Shown in pieces: positions 42,443 to 51,381 of a stretch of DNA of 64,000 nucleotides; within the stretch, counting starts at the first letter, position 1, and each line of letters starts with the position of its first letter. The position numbers and the translations under genes are program-made. The notes below the pieces were generated by a model. It saw nothing but the letters and a program-made list of their open reading frames with translations. It searched no databases and was not told the origin of the DNA. The DNA comes from a virus, in the IMG/VR virus record IMGVR_UViG_3300046744_000223, positions 1 through 64,000 of that record, one strand, 5' to 3'.

Positions 42443-43681
42443 TTAAAAGTCTAGCTTAACCTTAATAAGAATTTCATTAGAGAATGATTTCAATAAAGGT
42501 TTAGATAACTTTGCAATTGCTAAAAGTTCATTGTCATTGTTATACAACCCAACTGAAGTAATGTATGACTTAGGGTCACCTACAAATGTTTGTTGTCTTA
42601 ACTTACCAACTGAACCCGTAACATACGATGGGTTGTTTGAGTAATTATATTCACCATTTTTAGCTCTAACAAAGAAGAATGTTGATTTAACTTCTTCTTC
42701 ACTTCTAGCTTGGAATCCGTTTGCTGAATTCTCAAATGCAGCTCCACTAATTGCTGTAAACAATTTATTATGGTTTTGTGCATCAGTGTTAGTTGTTCTG
42801 ATAGTACCAAATGATGCTGAAGCGTCTAATGCTGCAGCTGATAATACAATTACACCAAATTGAGGATATACTTCTCCAAAGACCTCATCCTCGGTAAGTA
42901 CACCATCAGTTAAAGAACCCGATACGATGTTGTATTTATTTTTGTTTGAGTTTCCTAATTGATTAGTGTCACCACTATTATCAATAAGTCTAAGGGTCTC
43001 ACCATTAGAACCCGATAATACAAGTTCCCAATTTCCAGGATCTAATTTATCTTTAATTCTGGCTCTATTAATTGTTAGGATGTAAACGTCATCTTGAGTT
43101 ACATCGTTAAATGTAAATCGTGTTTGGTTAGATGGTAACAATACTTGTTGAAATTGTGAGTACATTGCGTTTGATGGTGAATCTTCATTAGAACCATCAT
43201 TAGATGAACCACTACCAGCGTAGTGCCCATATGCAACTGAGAACTGAGATTCTTTCGTTGAATCCGTTGGGTCTCCATTATATATCTCATGGTAGTATTG
43301 TTTTTGAGTATCCGATTGAAACGATGAGGTAGCGAATGTTATTAGTTCACCGACCTTACCACTCCATAAACCACGTGTGATTCTTTGTGTATTTCCCTCT
43401 ACAATGTCTTCGACAGTAAAAGCAGTATATACTTTACCACTACCATAATCATATGCACCTGCAGGGATTACCGGAGTTTGGTTTTCTACTGTATCTATTG
43501 CTTGAATTTGAGCAAGAGTTTCTGCTTGAGCAAGACCAGGAAGATTTCCCCTACTAATAGAAGGTCTTTGAGAACCACCCCTATTACCACCTGATGTACC
43601 GCTTGGGCCAGCAGATGGTCCTTGGTTTCCTCGGTTGCCACCACCTCCACCACCTGTATTACCTATCGATTGTACTGCCAT
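42443..43681 (-). CDS. Tail-surface structural protein with Gly-rich N-terminus (412 aa)
   Basis: The first 50 residues are Gly/Arg/Asn/Pro-rich (GNTGGGGGGNRGNQGPSAG), a flexible lead. The central part contains FTVEDIVEGNTQRITRGLWSG, YYHEIYNGDP and TFNDVTQDDVYILTINRARI, characteristic of a beta-rich tail protein that I recall from other large marine phages. The C-terminus SYITSVGLYNNDNELLAIAK-type segment is shared with the LamG-like protein. AGGAT lies five bases before the ATG. A baseplate-peripheral role is inferred. Confidence 0.68.
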   Translation of the reverse strand: MAVQSIGNTGGGGGGNRGNQGPSAGPSGTSGGNRGGSQRPSISRGNLPGLAQAETLAQIQAIDTVENQTPVIPAGAYDYGSGKVYTAFTVEDIVEGNTQRITRGLWSGKVGELITFATSSFQSDTQKQYYHEIYNGDPTDSTKESQFSVAYGHYAGSGSSNDGSNEDSPSNAMYSQFQQVLLPSNQTRFTFNDVTQDDVYILTINRARIKDKLDPGNWELVLSGSNGETLRLIDNSGDTNQLGNSNKNKYNIVSGSLTDGVLTEDEVFGEVYPQFGVIVLSAAALDASASFGTIRTTNTDAQNHNKLFTAISGAAFENSANGFQARSEEEVKSTFFFVRAKNGEYNYSNNPSYVTGSVGKLRQQTFVGDPKSYITSVGLYNNDNELLAIAKLSKPLLKSFSNEILIKVKLDF

Positions 43682-43697
43682 TTTATTATCCTATTTT

Positions 43698-44375
43698 TTA
43701 AGCTAAATTATTATTTACAACCACTACTGCTGTTTGTGCGTCAGTCACCGGATTAACAGTTATGTCAATCTCAGTTCTACCACCAGTTTCATTACCTATG
43801 ATAACTACACGAGTTGAAATTGCGGTATCGTTTGGTAGATTAGCCGCCGATTGGAATGTAAATTGATTTTTACCCACAACAGTTTGTGATTGATTGGTAT
43901 TGTATGTACCAACATTTATGATTGGAGTTATGTTTCCAGGAACACCAGCATTACCACTAATACTACCAGCATCTTTGTTAAGTAGAATTGCTGTATAACC
44001 TAAGTTTTCGTTACCACCATTTTTAGTTACCACCGACATGATAGTATTGTTTACACCTTCATCTAAAGTGATAGTTGATGGTGACACTGATATAAATGGT
44101 AACCTTGTGGTCGTTTTTGGTAATGAAAGTAATTTGTATTTCATTGCATAGTTTTCATCAGTGATTGCCTCTATTACAGGCATATTCTCAATGATGATAC
44201 CGTAGTAGTCAGAACCCAACGAGTGTGCTGGATTCCATAGTTCGTAATCAACCTCATCATCCGCTAATGCGAATTGGGTGATTTGGAACTTGTCACGTCC
44301 CTCTGCTAATAACTCTCTACCCTTTTTGGTCAGAATAGCGTCTACTGTTACTGATGAATTGTCTAAAAATCCCAT
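43698..44375 (-). CDS. Conserved tail-cluster structural protein (225 aa)
   Basis: The N-terminal 90 residues, MGFLDNSSVTVDAILTKKGR and then KFQITQFALADDEVDYELW, form a module common in large phages of marine bacteria; I know it only as a virion protein. The C-terminal part is Ig-like (VSPSTITLDEGVNNTIM... SQTVVGKNQFTFQSAANLP). A promoter motif lies 23 bases before the ATG with AGGA as ribosome binding site, so this gene starts the cluster that runs to the LamG-like protein and perhaps into the recombination genes. Confidence 0.72.
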   Translation of the reverse strand: MGFLDNSSVTVDAILTKKGRELLAEGRDKFQITQFALADDEVDYELWNPAHSLGSDYYGIIIENMPVIEAITDENYAMKYKLLSLPKTTTRLPFISVSPSTITLDEGVNNTIMSVVTKNGGNENLGYTAILLNKDAGSISGNAGVPGNITPIINVGTYNTNQSQTVVGKNQFTFQSAANLPNDTAISTRVVIIGNETGGRTEIDITVNPVTDAQTAVVVVNNNLA

Positions 44376-44397
44376 GTTCTCTTTCCTATTATTTGTA

Positions 44398-44407
44398 TAT
44401 AAATATG
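44398..44407 (-). promoter_or_regulatory. Putative late promoter motif CATATTTATA
   Basis: An exact copy of the recurring element, 23 bases before the 225-residue tail gene, in the 55-base gap after the 1446-residue gene. Confidence 0.7.
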
Positions 44408-44430
44408 GTTTTTTATTTTATTTAACCATA

Positions 44431-47400
44431 TCATCTCCGATTAAACCTTTTTAGTATACCTTTTAGTAATTTATTTTCTGTATTTTCTTTAAATCTAAAC
44501 TTAGGTTTTGGCAATTTCACTACAAATGGTAGTGGTTTTAACGATTGCCTTTCAAGGTCAGCGGATGGTAATTGTCGTTTTAGTTTATCGTTTTCTTTTT
44601 TAACCGAAATCAATGCGTCAGCCGGCATGATACTAACTAATTTTGGTTTTGTTTTTTGTTCGTTAGCTAACACATCTCCAGTTTGACCAGAGAATACTAT
44701 AACGTTCGGGTCTACTTTTGTTATTTCAACTACCGGCCCACCATCGGGTGTGTCTTGTGAATCAGTGGTTAACGAATCACTACTTACCTTACACCCATTA
44801 TAAAATAGGTTTTCAAATGAAAGTGGTAGCCTAGTATCTTGTACATCCGTATAATGAAACGAAGTTGAATTCGGTGTCATTGTCACAGCGTCTTCATTAG
44901 TAGCGAAGAAGTATTTTGGTTCTAAATATATTTTAGAAGGTCGAGCCTCTAAAATAGTGGAACCGGTTGGGGAGTACTCCCAATAACCATTATATCGTGT
45001 TACGTAGGTATCCCCACTCAAGGTAGCAATGTCAAATTTATAAGTAGATGGTTCGTAATCATATAGACTCACAACCCCATCTGGACGAGATGACCCACTA
45101 CTTAAACCATAATCGTTTCTACTTGCTGTAATTATACCATCACCTACTGATATAGTACCTTCATAATAATGGCTAGATATAGACACACCACGTTCTCTCT
45201 GAAACTTATTACGTTCAAACACATGAGGTTCTATCAATATACCCTTATGCCAATCCACGCGTGCTGGAATTAGTTGTTTTATTTGGTCGAATACAGACAT
45301 ATCATAACGAGATAACATATCCATAATCAAATCTAATGAAGTACCCGTAGTGTATTTTTGGAAATAATTCTTAGCTCTATACTTTAGTAATGGGTAATCC
45401 TCATTATATCTCTTATCAGTATCACCCACCCAATCATCAGCTTCGAAATATCCCTCAGAATTATATATGTCCGAGTTTACAGTGTCGGTTGTTGAGAAGT
45501 AAGTACCTAATAAATTAGAATCAACTGGAGCATAATCGAACTGAGATATCTCATTTGATTTATCTATACTCAATGGACCTTTTAATGAAGATGATTCGAT
45601 TCTAATTTTGTTGTTCATCAGATTTAATGCACCCATTGATGGTATGGTAACATACTGAGTATCAACTTCACCAACTAAATCAGATGGCTTCATATTTACT
45701 AATGATGCTGACAACACTAATCCAGTATCAGATGATGTAAATCTTTGATTTGGGTGTATGGAGCTTATAGAACCACTATTGGTTTTGAATCCACTATCTG
45801 GAAATATTCGATACATCAACTTATCGAATGAAGTATCAATATCTAAATCAGTTGTGTTGTCATCACTAAAATATGCTTCTCTATTCTTAGCGTGTTCGGT
45901 TATGATTTCATTTGAGATAGTATCTCTGAAATATCTAATCTCTTGAATACTTGCGGTCTCATATGAGTTTACATTTGTATCCGTTGTAGGACCAGGTACT
46001 TGAACTGTTCCCGTTGAGGTCCACACACTATTGAATGTTGAGTTACCACCACTTAATGTTGCTGTTGGGTTTGCGAGTAGTTCACCCCAATCATCAACCC
46101 ACGCAGCGTTGATGTCAATTGAACTTGAATTCAAAGATATCGCAACTTCTCTACGTTCTTTATAAGGAACATATGATGATGATATGATATCAGTACTATT
46201 TACACGTAACCTAAGCCTTGCGGTTTCATTTAAGTAGTCCCAAAATAAATCTACATTATCAGAGGTATCACTCAATCGTAAGATATGATAATTACCTTTA
46301 GGCATTTTACCAATAACCTCAATTGAGTTTGGTCTATCAGACTGTATATCATCCCATGGATTTGAAATATATTTAGATGGTGACGCTTGTAGTTTGTTTA
46401 CAAATCGCTCTTGCTCATAAACACTTTTACGAGTGGATATCGTAGGACCACCCCACTCACGAATCTTCAAGAATGCCTGTGGAATTCCGTATGTGGATAG
46501 TAGTGCTTTAATTGAACGAGCAGTCCCCTTCGTCTTGTACAACATGGGAATTGTATTTACAATACGTCTCCAAATCTCATGTGTTATTTGCTCACGTGGC
46601 TTAGATTCCAACGTACCGGTTTGTGATTTAGTTCCATCCGCATTAACACCCAATGCATATTTCCAAAGAGATACGTCTGAATATCCTGTTGACAATTTCC
46701 ACCCAAGAGAGTCTGCTACTGACTTTAGTACCTCATCAGGCATACCATCATTGAAGTGTTCTTCTCGTTCATTTATACTCGTTAATGCGTTGATATATGT
46801 CCACTGAATATCAAAGTGTTGGCCAATCATATCTACGAATGTGATATACTCTGTATTACGAGGGTCTGCTTTTAGGTAAATTGGTATCGAATTTCTAAGA
46901 GAAGCATCATTAAATTCATCAAACAACGATGCGCTAGCGTATGTGTTTTGATACCAAGTTGTACCTTCAACAGATGTAGTTGGTTTTAACACATGAGGAA
47001 ATGTTGATTGTTTAGGGTATGGTTTAATAGTATATATTGATGACGACCAGTGGGTATAGTTACTTTGTTGTTCAGAATAATACAAGTGGTTTTCAAATCC
47101 ATCGAAACCACCAATCAACGTATCTCTTCGGACCATTGATTGAGATATATTGGTTATAGCTTCAGAACCACTAACGTTAAGTAATGTGTTTATTCGTGAA
47201 TCGTAAGCTTCGATTTGTTGTAATTTGTATAAGAAATTATCTACACGTTCAGTTGCGGATGAAAAATGTACATAATTTTTAAAATCAGAATAGTCTATGT
47301 TTAAGTCAATAGAACCCAACGACCCACTAAAATATTTATTTATTAATTGTTGTGACGTTGTTGCGTTTACGTCTAACAACGAGTTCCAATTCTGCCATTC

Positions 47401-48771
47401 TGTACCACCCGCGCTTTTAGCATCAGACATATCTAACTCAAAGTTGGGTTGTGAAAAGTTAGGTCTATTTACATTAGCTATACTTGGAAATATAACTAAC
47501 TTCTCTACCCAACTTTCTTTAATACGTGCATCTAATTCTACTAAATTATTAACAACTATATTATCGGGTAATGGTGATGCTAACTTAACAACAATATCCT
47601 TCACATCAAATGCAAAATCGGTATTATATTTTTTGTATGTTAAATATAGTTTACTTAAATCAGTATTAGTTTTTTTGCCAGTTTCAATAACCCTTACACT
47701 TCGGGCTTGGGTTACTGCCGGTAAATTAGAGTCACCTTGATTGATGTCAAATGTTCTAGCCCCATTCCATTGAAGTTGATTATCGTCATCATAGTATAGT
47801 GAAAATCTTCTCCATCGACCTGTCATACGTCCAGCAGCATTGAATAAATTTCCGTTTTCATCAGTCACCTTGGTTGGTTCACCGATAGCTGGTGTGTATA
47901 TTTCTAAAAATTCAGTAAATACACCTAACTTTTCTGATAGTCTATCGAATGGTACATACGTGGTTGAAATCAAACCACCACCATCGTGGTTATATCTACC
48001 ACCACGATTTGGATATGATTTCTCAGTCAACTCTAACCCTACACGTGCTTGGTCAAAATACACACTTGCAATATCAATTATATTGTTATCACCTAAGTTC
48101 AGTACAAAGTCAGGTCTATTTTGTGTAAAGGTAGAATCAGTGTTTGCTCGCTGGAAGTATAAGTCTTTTAGTGTTTCAAAATCACGAGGAAGTGGATTGG
48201 GGTTGATATTAATAGGTCCGGAGGGTAACTGAAACGCGGTCATGAGTGATTTCGCTGACAATGTATTGGCAACCATCGGATTTCCATTAGAAGTGATAAC
48301 TGGCTTGTTAACACTTGAACCCACACCCCCATTAATGATAGACGCTTCCGAAATTTGGTATGGGTCTTTTACAGTAAGTAATACTTCAGTCCTATCACCA
48401 CCAATAGCTTTAACTTTTACACCATCATTTAATTTATGCATGAAGTTGTAAACTATACTATAAACTCCTTGTAAGTATCCATCATCACGGATATCTTTCT
48501 CAGGCTGTAATGTTATTAGTGGATACGTGTTACCATTTTCAGAATATGGTATTGGTAGTTTGTATGTTGACTTTAATAAGTTTTCACCAGAATATACATG
48601 ACGTTCCATGTTGGGTCTGAGTTTTGATAAAACTCCGGGCGCAAGTGTACCATCAACATCATTTACAGTTAATGGTCTCAGAGTACCATCGACACCATCG
48701 TTAAATGTGTTTCCATAGGTTGGAACGAACCCAACAACTTCTTCTTTATTTTTAAATCTATCCAATGACAT
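44431..48771 (-). CDS. Large baseplate-associated protein (1446 aa)
   Basis: The N-terminus (SLDRFKNKEEVVGFVPTYGN) and the region LQGVYSIVYNFMHKLNDGVK are typical of a baseplate wedge component. Near residues 675-790, LKSVADSLGWKLSTGYSDVS and WRRIVNTIPMLYKTKGTARS with IKALLSTYGIPQAFLKIREW match a tail-protein module found in many contractile-tail phages (gpI-like). The C-terminal third includes DLIMDMLSRYDMSVFDQIKQ and RVDWHKGILIEPHVFERNKF. By size and position after gp6 it may replace T4 gp7 or gp8, but no direct homology can be claimed. The start lies three bases after the preceding stop. Confidence 0.72.
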   Translation of the reverse strand: MSLDRFKNKEEVVGFVPTYGNTFNDGVDGTLRPLTVNDVDGTLAPGVLSKLRPNMERHVYSGENLLKSTYKLPIPYSENGNTYPLITLQPEKDIRDDGYLQGVYSIVYNFMHKLNDGVKVKAIGGDRTEVLLTVKDPYQISEASIINGGVGSSVNKPVITSNGNPMVANTLSAKSLMTAFQLPSGPININPNPLPRDFETLKDLYFQRANTDSTFTQNRPDFVLNLGDNNIIDIASVYFDQARVGLELTEKSYPNRGGRYNHDGGGLISTTYVPFDRLSEKLGVFTEFLEIYTPAIGEPTKVTDENGNLFNAAGRMTGRWRRFSLYYDDDNQLQWNGARTFDINQGDSNLPAVTQARSVRVIETGKKTNTDLSKLYLTYKKYNTDFAFDVKDIVVKLASPLPDNIVVNNLVELDARIKESWVEKLVIFPSIANVNRPNFSQPNFELDMSDAKSAGGTEWQNWNSLLDVNATTSQQLINKYFSGSLGSIDLNIDYSDFKNYVHFSSATERVDNFLYKLQQIEAYDSRINTLLNVSGSEAITNISQSMVRRDTLIGGFDGFENHLYYSEQQSNYTHWSSSIYTIKPYPKQSTFPHVLKPTTSVEGTTWYQNTYASASLFDEFNDASLRNSIPIYLKADPRNTEYITFVDMIGQHFDIQWTYINALTSINEREEHFNDGMPDEVLKSVADSLGWKLSTGYSDVSLWKYALGVNADGTKSQTGTLESKPREQITHEIWRRIVNTIPMLYKTKGTARSIKALLSTYGIPQAFLKIREWGGPTISTRKSVYEQERFVNKLQASPSKYISNPWDDIQSDRPNSIEVIGKMPKGNYHILRLSDTSDNVDLFWDYLNETARLRLRVNSTDIISSSYVPYKERREVAISLNSSSIDINAAWVDDWGELLANPTATLSGGNSTFNSVWTSTGTVQVPGPTTDTNVNSYETASIQEIRYFRDTISNEIITEHAKNREAYFSDDNTTDLDIDTSFDKLMYRIFPDSGFKTNSGSISSIHPNQRFTSSDTGLVLSASLVNMKPSDLVGEVDTQYVTIPSMGALNLMNNKIRIESSSLKGPLSIDKSNEISQFDYAPVDSNLLGTYFSTTDTVNSDIYNSEGYFEADDWVGDTDKRYNEDYPLLKYRAKNYFQKYTTGTSLDLIMDMLSRYDMSVFDQIKQLIPARVDWHKGILIEPHVFERNKFQRERGVSISSHYYEGTISVGDGIITASRNDYGLSSGSSRPDGVVSLYDYEPSTYKFDIATLSGDTYVTRYNGYWEYSPTGSTILEARPSKIYLEPKYFFATNEDAVTMTPNSTSFHYTDVQDTRLPLSFENLFYNGCKVSSDSLTTDSQDTPDGGPVVEITKVDPNVIVFSGQTGDVLANEQKTKPKLVSIMPADALISVKKENDKLKRQLPSADLERQSLKPLPFVVKLPKPKFRFKENTENKLLKGILKRFNRR

Positions 48772-48774
48772 ATA

Positions 48775-49281
48775 TTATAGTCCGCCTTTAAATCCACCAC
48801 CTGAAGGTCCGCTTGGTGACGGTGTTGGGGATGGTCGGCCTGGACCGGTTGAGCCAAAACCTGTCGTTGGAGTTGTTGAACCAAAACCTGTTGTTGGACC
48901 TGTCGTACCTTGTGGGCCGGTTGGACCTGCCGTTGGGCCTACCGCACCTTGATTTATATTTCTTACTAAAGATTGGAACGTAAATACAGCAAACACATCA
49001 CGTGGTTCCTTAATATCTACTTCATTTATAAACTCATCAGAAAATTCAACATCAGTATACGTTTCATACGAAACAGATATTGGTTGCTGGTCTGAATTAA
49101 AAAATGGCCGACTTGACCTTTGTATCAAGTCATGCTTTATAGTACTACTATAATTATTATCATCCGATGCAAGTGTAACATCACCATATATTTGTGAATC
49201 TACATTAGAATCGGATGCTCCATCAATCTCGTATGAGATTATCTGACCTCTACCATTACGTCTTACGCCACGTTTATTCAT
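48775..49281 (-). CDS. Baseplate-cluster protein with Gly/Pro-rich tail (168 aa)
   Basis: The first 110 residues are a hydrophilic domain with SNVDSQIYGDVTLASDDNNY and FINEVDIKEPRDVFAVFTFQ. The last 50 residues are Gly/Pro/Thr-rich and partly collagen-like (GPTAGPTGPQGTTGPTTGFG), with no relation to the Hint gene apart from composition. It overlaps the upstream gene by TAATG and is followed by the 1446-residue gene, so it is part of the baseplate transcript. No named family is recognised. Confidence 0.65.
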   Translation of the reverse strand: MNKRGVRRNGRGQIISYEIDGASDSNVDSQIYGDVTLASDDNNYSSTIKHDLIQRSSRPFFNSDQQPISVSYETYTDVEFSDEFINEVDIKEPRDVFAVFTFQSLVRNINQGAVGPTAGPTGPQGTTGPTTGFGSTTPTTGFGSTGPGRPSPTPSPSGPSGGGFKGGL

Positions 49282-51371
49282 TATCTAACCACCTTAAAAT
49301 AGAAGTTATCATCATAATATTTTGTTGTACTATTCTGGTCTACCCTAAATATAAACTTATAGAATCGTTCCGGTTGAAGTCCATTAAACCAAAAGTTAAA
49401 ATAGTTACCTTCGGAGTCACAACCCACCTTAGTATAAGTAGTGTCGAACGGAATAATTACCTGTTCTGTTTCAGCATCAACTACCGAGTAGTATGAGGTA
49501 GCTGGTAGGTATTTAACCAATTTGTAATTTGATGTTGATGAAAATGTACGTGCCGGAAAACGTTCTCTACCATAGACTCTAATCTTGGCTTTGGAACTTT
49601 CTTTATACTCAGTTGACAAATTCTTAACATATAGTATGATATCATCACCACTCAGCGCGGATAGTGCACCCGTATCGAATGAATCACCATCCCATCTTAC
49701 TTCTAATACCGGTGGATATATTGTATTGGTATCTGACGAGAAGAATTTGATTGAACCAAACTTAGTTGTTGATTGTTCATCCGTTTTAGATTTTTTAACA
49801 ATGAAACCATTATTGGCTCGTGTACCATCCAACCAATCATTTACATAATCAGTTACTTCGACATCCAAATTAGACGTGTACTTATCAAAAGATTGGTAGT
49901 AATGTTTACCTGTGTTGAATGATGAAGTAAACCATGTACCACCACCTTGATTAGAAATCCAGTGCGCATCGTATTTAAAATCAGTATAATATGAAGACGT
50001 TAATACATTTGGGGTTTTGAGTGAGAAAGTATCTAAAGACCCACTAAAATCACCACTACCACTACCAAAGAATGTAAATCTAAAGTTGTGATTCCCATCC
50101 TGCTGTGCTTTAAAAAATACCGTGACATCGTTTGATGATGTTAAGTTTGATACATATGAGTTTTGTAAATATTCAGACGAGTCTAAAAGCCTACCATCAG
50201 GTTCTTGAATACTAAATACAATACCGGATGGAGACCCATCAGCTGAACTTGTATGTATTGTTCCTGGATCTATACTAAAACTTGCTGTGTATATTAGTGT
50301 GTCTTGTAATGTTGCTTTACGATTTAATGTAGCACCACCGTAATTTGACGCTGACATTATCAGTACACCATCTTTAATAGTGGTGATTTGTTTAGACTGT
50401 TGTTCACTTAAAATAATGTCATTTACAACATACGTAGATGGTAGGTCACCATCTATATTGAATTGGTCAAGAAATATTACATCATTCTCTACATTACTGT
50501 ATACGAAGAAGTTATCAAGCTGACCATCCGACCCGTTACTACCATTATCATCAAAGAATGTAAATAAGACTTTATGTATCTTATTACCATTTACAGCAGC
50601 CGAGCCTGTGAATGACATCTCATATGATTTACTACCCACTAATGAATCAAAATAACCACTAACTTCACTATCATCATAATATGAACCATCTGGCTTATAT
50701 ACTCTAAAATCAATTCCAGATAACGATAATTGTTTTGCGTCAAATGCTATTGTGTAGACTGTACCTTCATCCAATGATGAGGATAGAGCGGCAGTTCCAC
50801 CACCATAGTTGGATGCCGATAACACCAATGCCCCATCGATTGCTTGTAATGATGGTGAACTACCATCAGTACCAAGTATTGGTTCAATTAACTCAAAGTT
50901 ACCTGCATTTGAATTAAAGTTGTAGTAAGTTTCAAGTGCTGGAATTAATGATGGGTCAACTGGCTTACCAACTGTGGAATTCAATATATCCCACCCTTCT
51001 GATAAACTTCGTGTTACCCAAGTAACATCTGATTCATTGTGTGGCGTGTCAGCTTGAGAACCAAGTCCTTCGGTAAACCCCTCATATAACGGATATACAA
51101 ATAAGTCGTATTCAGATTGAATTTCACGACTTTCAATATTCTCAACTCTCAATCTATATTGTGGTGATGTGATGTCTCCATTGGCTATTGAAGATGATAT
51201 TTCTTTTAAATCAAATTCAATGAGTGCTCTACTATTACCCAACAAAGAGGTGTTATCAGTATCGTAAAACTTACCGATTTCAAGAATCTCATCCTTACCC
51301 GTGTTTTGATTTTTACGAGCGGAGTCTTCGTATATGGTTGCGTCTTTTTTTGGATATATTCTATAAATCAT
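49281..51371 (-). CDS. Baseplate/tail protein with DNRLRE-like start and two sugar-binding-like modules (696 aa)
   Basis: The start MIYRIYPKKDATIYEDSARK with NTGKDEILEIGKF resembles a DNRLRE-type surface domain (residues 1-120 plus 455-560, interrupted). Between them are two modules that share IDGALVLSASNYGGGTA / KDGVLIMSASNYGGATL, then Y(D)DSEVSGYF or LDSSEYLQNSY and FTFFDDNGSNGS / FTFFGSGSGDFS. These look like a tandem-duplicated carbohydrate-binding-like insert. The C-terminal 100 residues are fibronectin-like (GLQPERFYKFIFRVDQNST). It sits between gp6 and the 1446-residue gene, the T4 position of gp7, but the architecture differs. AAGGT precedes the ATG. Confidence 0.7.
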   Translation of the reverse strand: MIYRIYPKKDATIYEDSARKNQNTGKDEILEIGKFYDTDNTSLLGNSRALIEFDLKEISSSIANGDITSPQYRLRVENIESREIQSEYDLFVYPLYEGFTEGLGSQADTPHNESDVTWVTRSLSEGWDILNSTVGKPVDPSLIPALETYYNFNSNAGNFELIEPILGTDGSSPSLQAIDGALVLSASNYGGGTAALSSSLDEGTVYTIAFDAKQLSLSGIDFRVYKPDGSYYDDSEVSGYFDSLVGSKSYEMSFTGSAAVNGNKIHKVLFTFFDDNGSNGSDGQLDNFFVYSNVENDVIFLDQFNIDGDLPSTYVVNDIILSEQQSKQITTIKDGVLIMSASNYGGATLNRKATLQDTLIYTASFSIDPGTIHTSSADGSPSGIVFSIQEPDGRLLDSSEYLQNSYVSNLTSSNDVTVFFKAQQDGNHNFRFTFFGSGSGDFSGSLDTFSLKTPNVLTSSYYTDFKYDAHWISNQGGGTWFTSSFNTGKHYYQSFDKYTSNLDVEVTDYVNDWLDGTRANNGFIVKKSKTDEQSTTKFGSIKFFSSDTNTIYPPVLEVRWDGDSFDTGALSALSGDDIILYVKNLSTEYKESSKAKIRVYGRERFPARTFSSTSNYKLVKYLPATSYYSVVDAETEQVIIPFDTTYTKVGCDSEGNYFNFWFNGLQPERFYKFIFRVDQNSTTKYYDDNFYFKVVR

Positions 51372-51381
51372 CTTCTACCTT

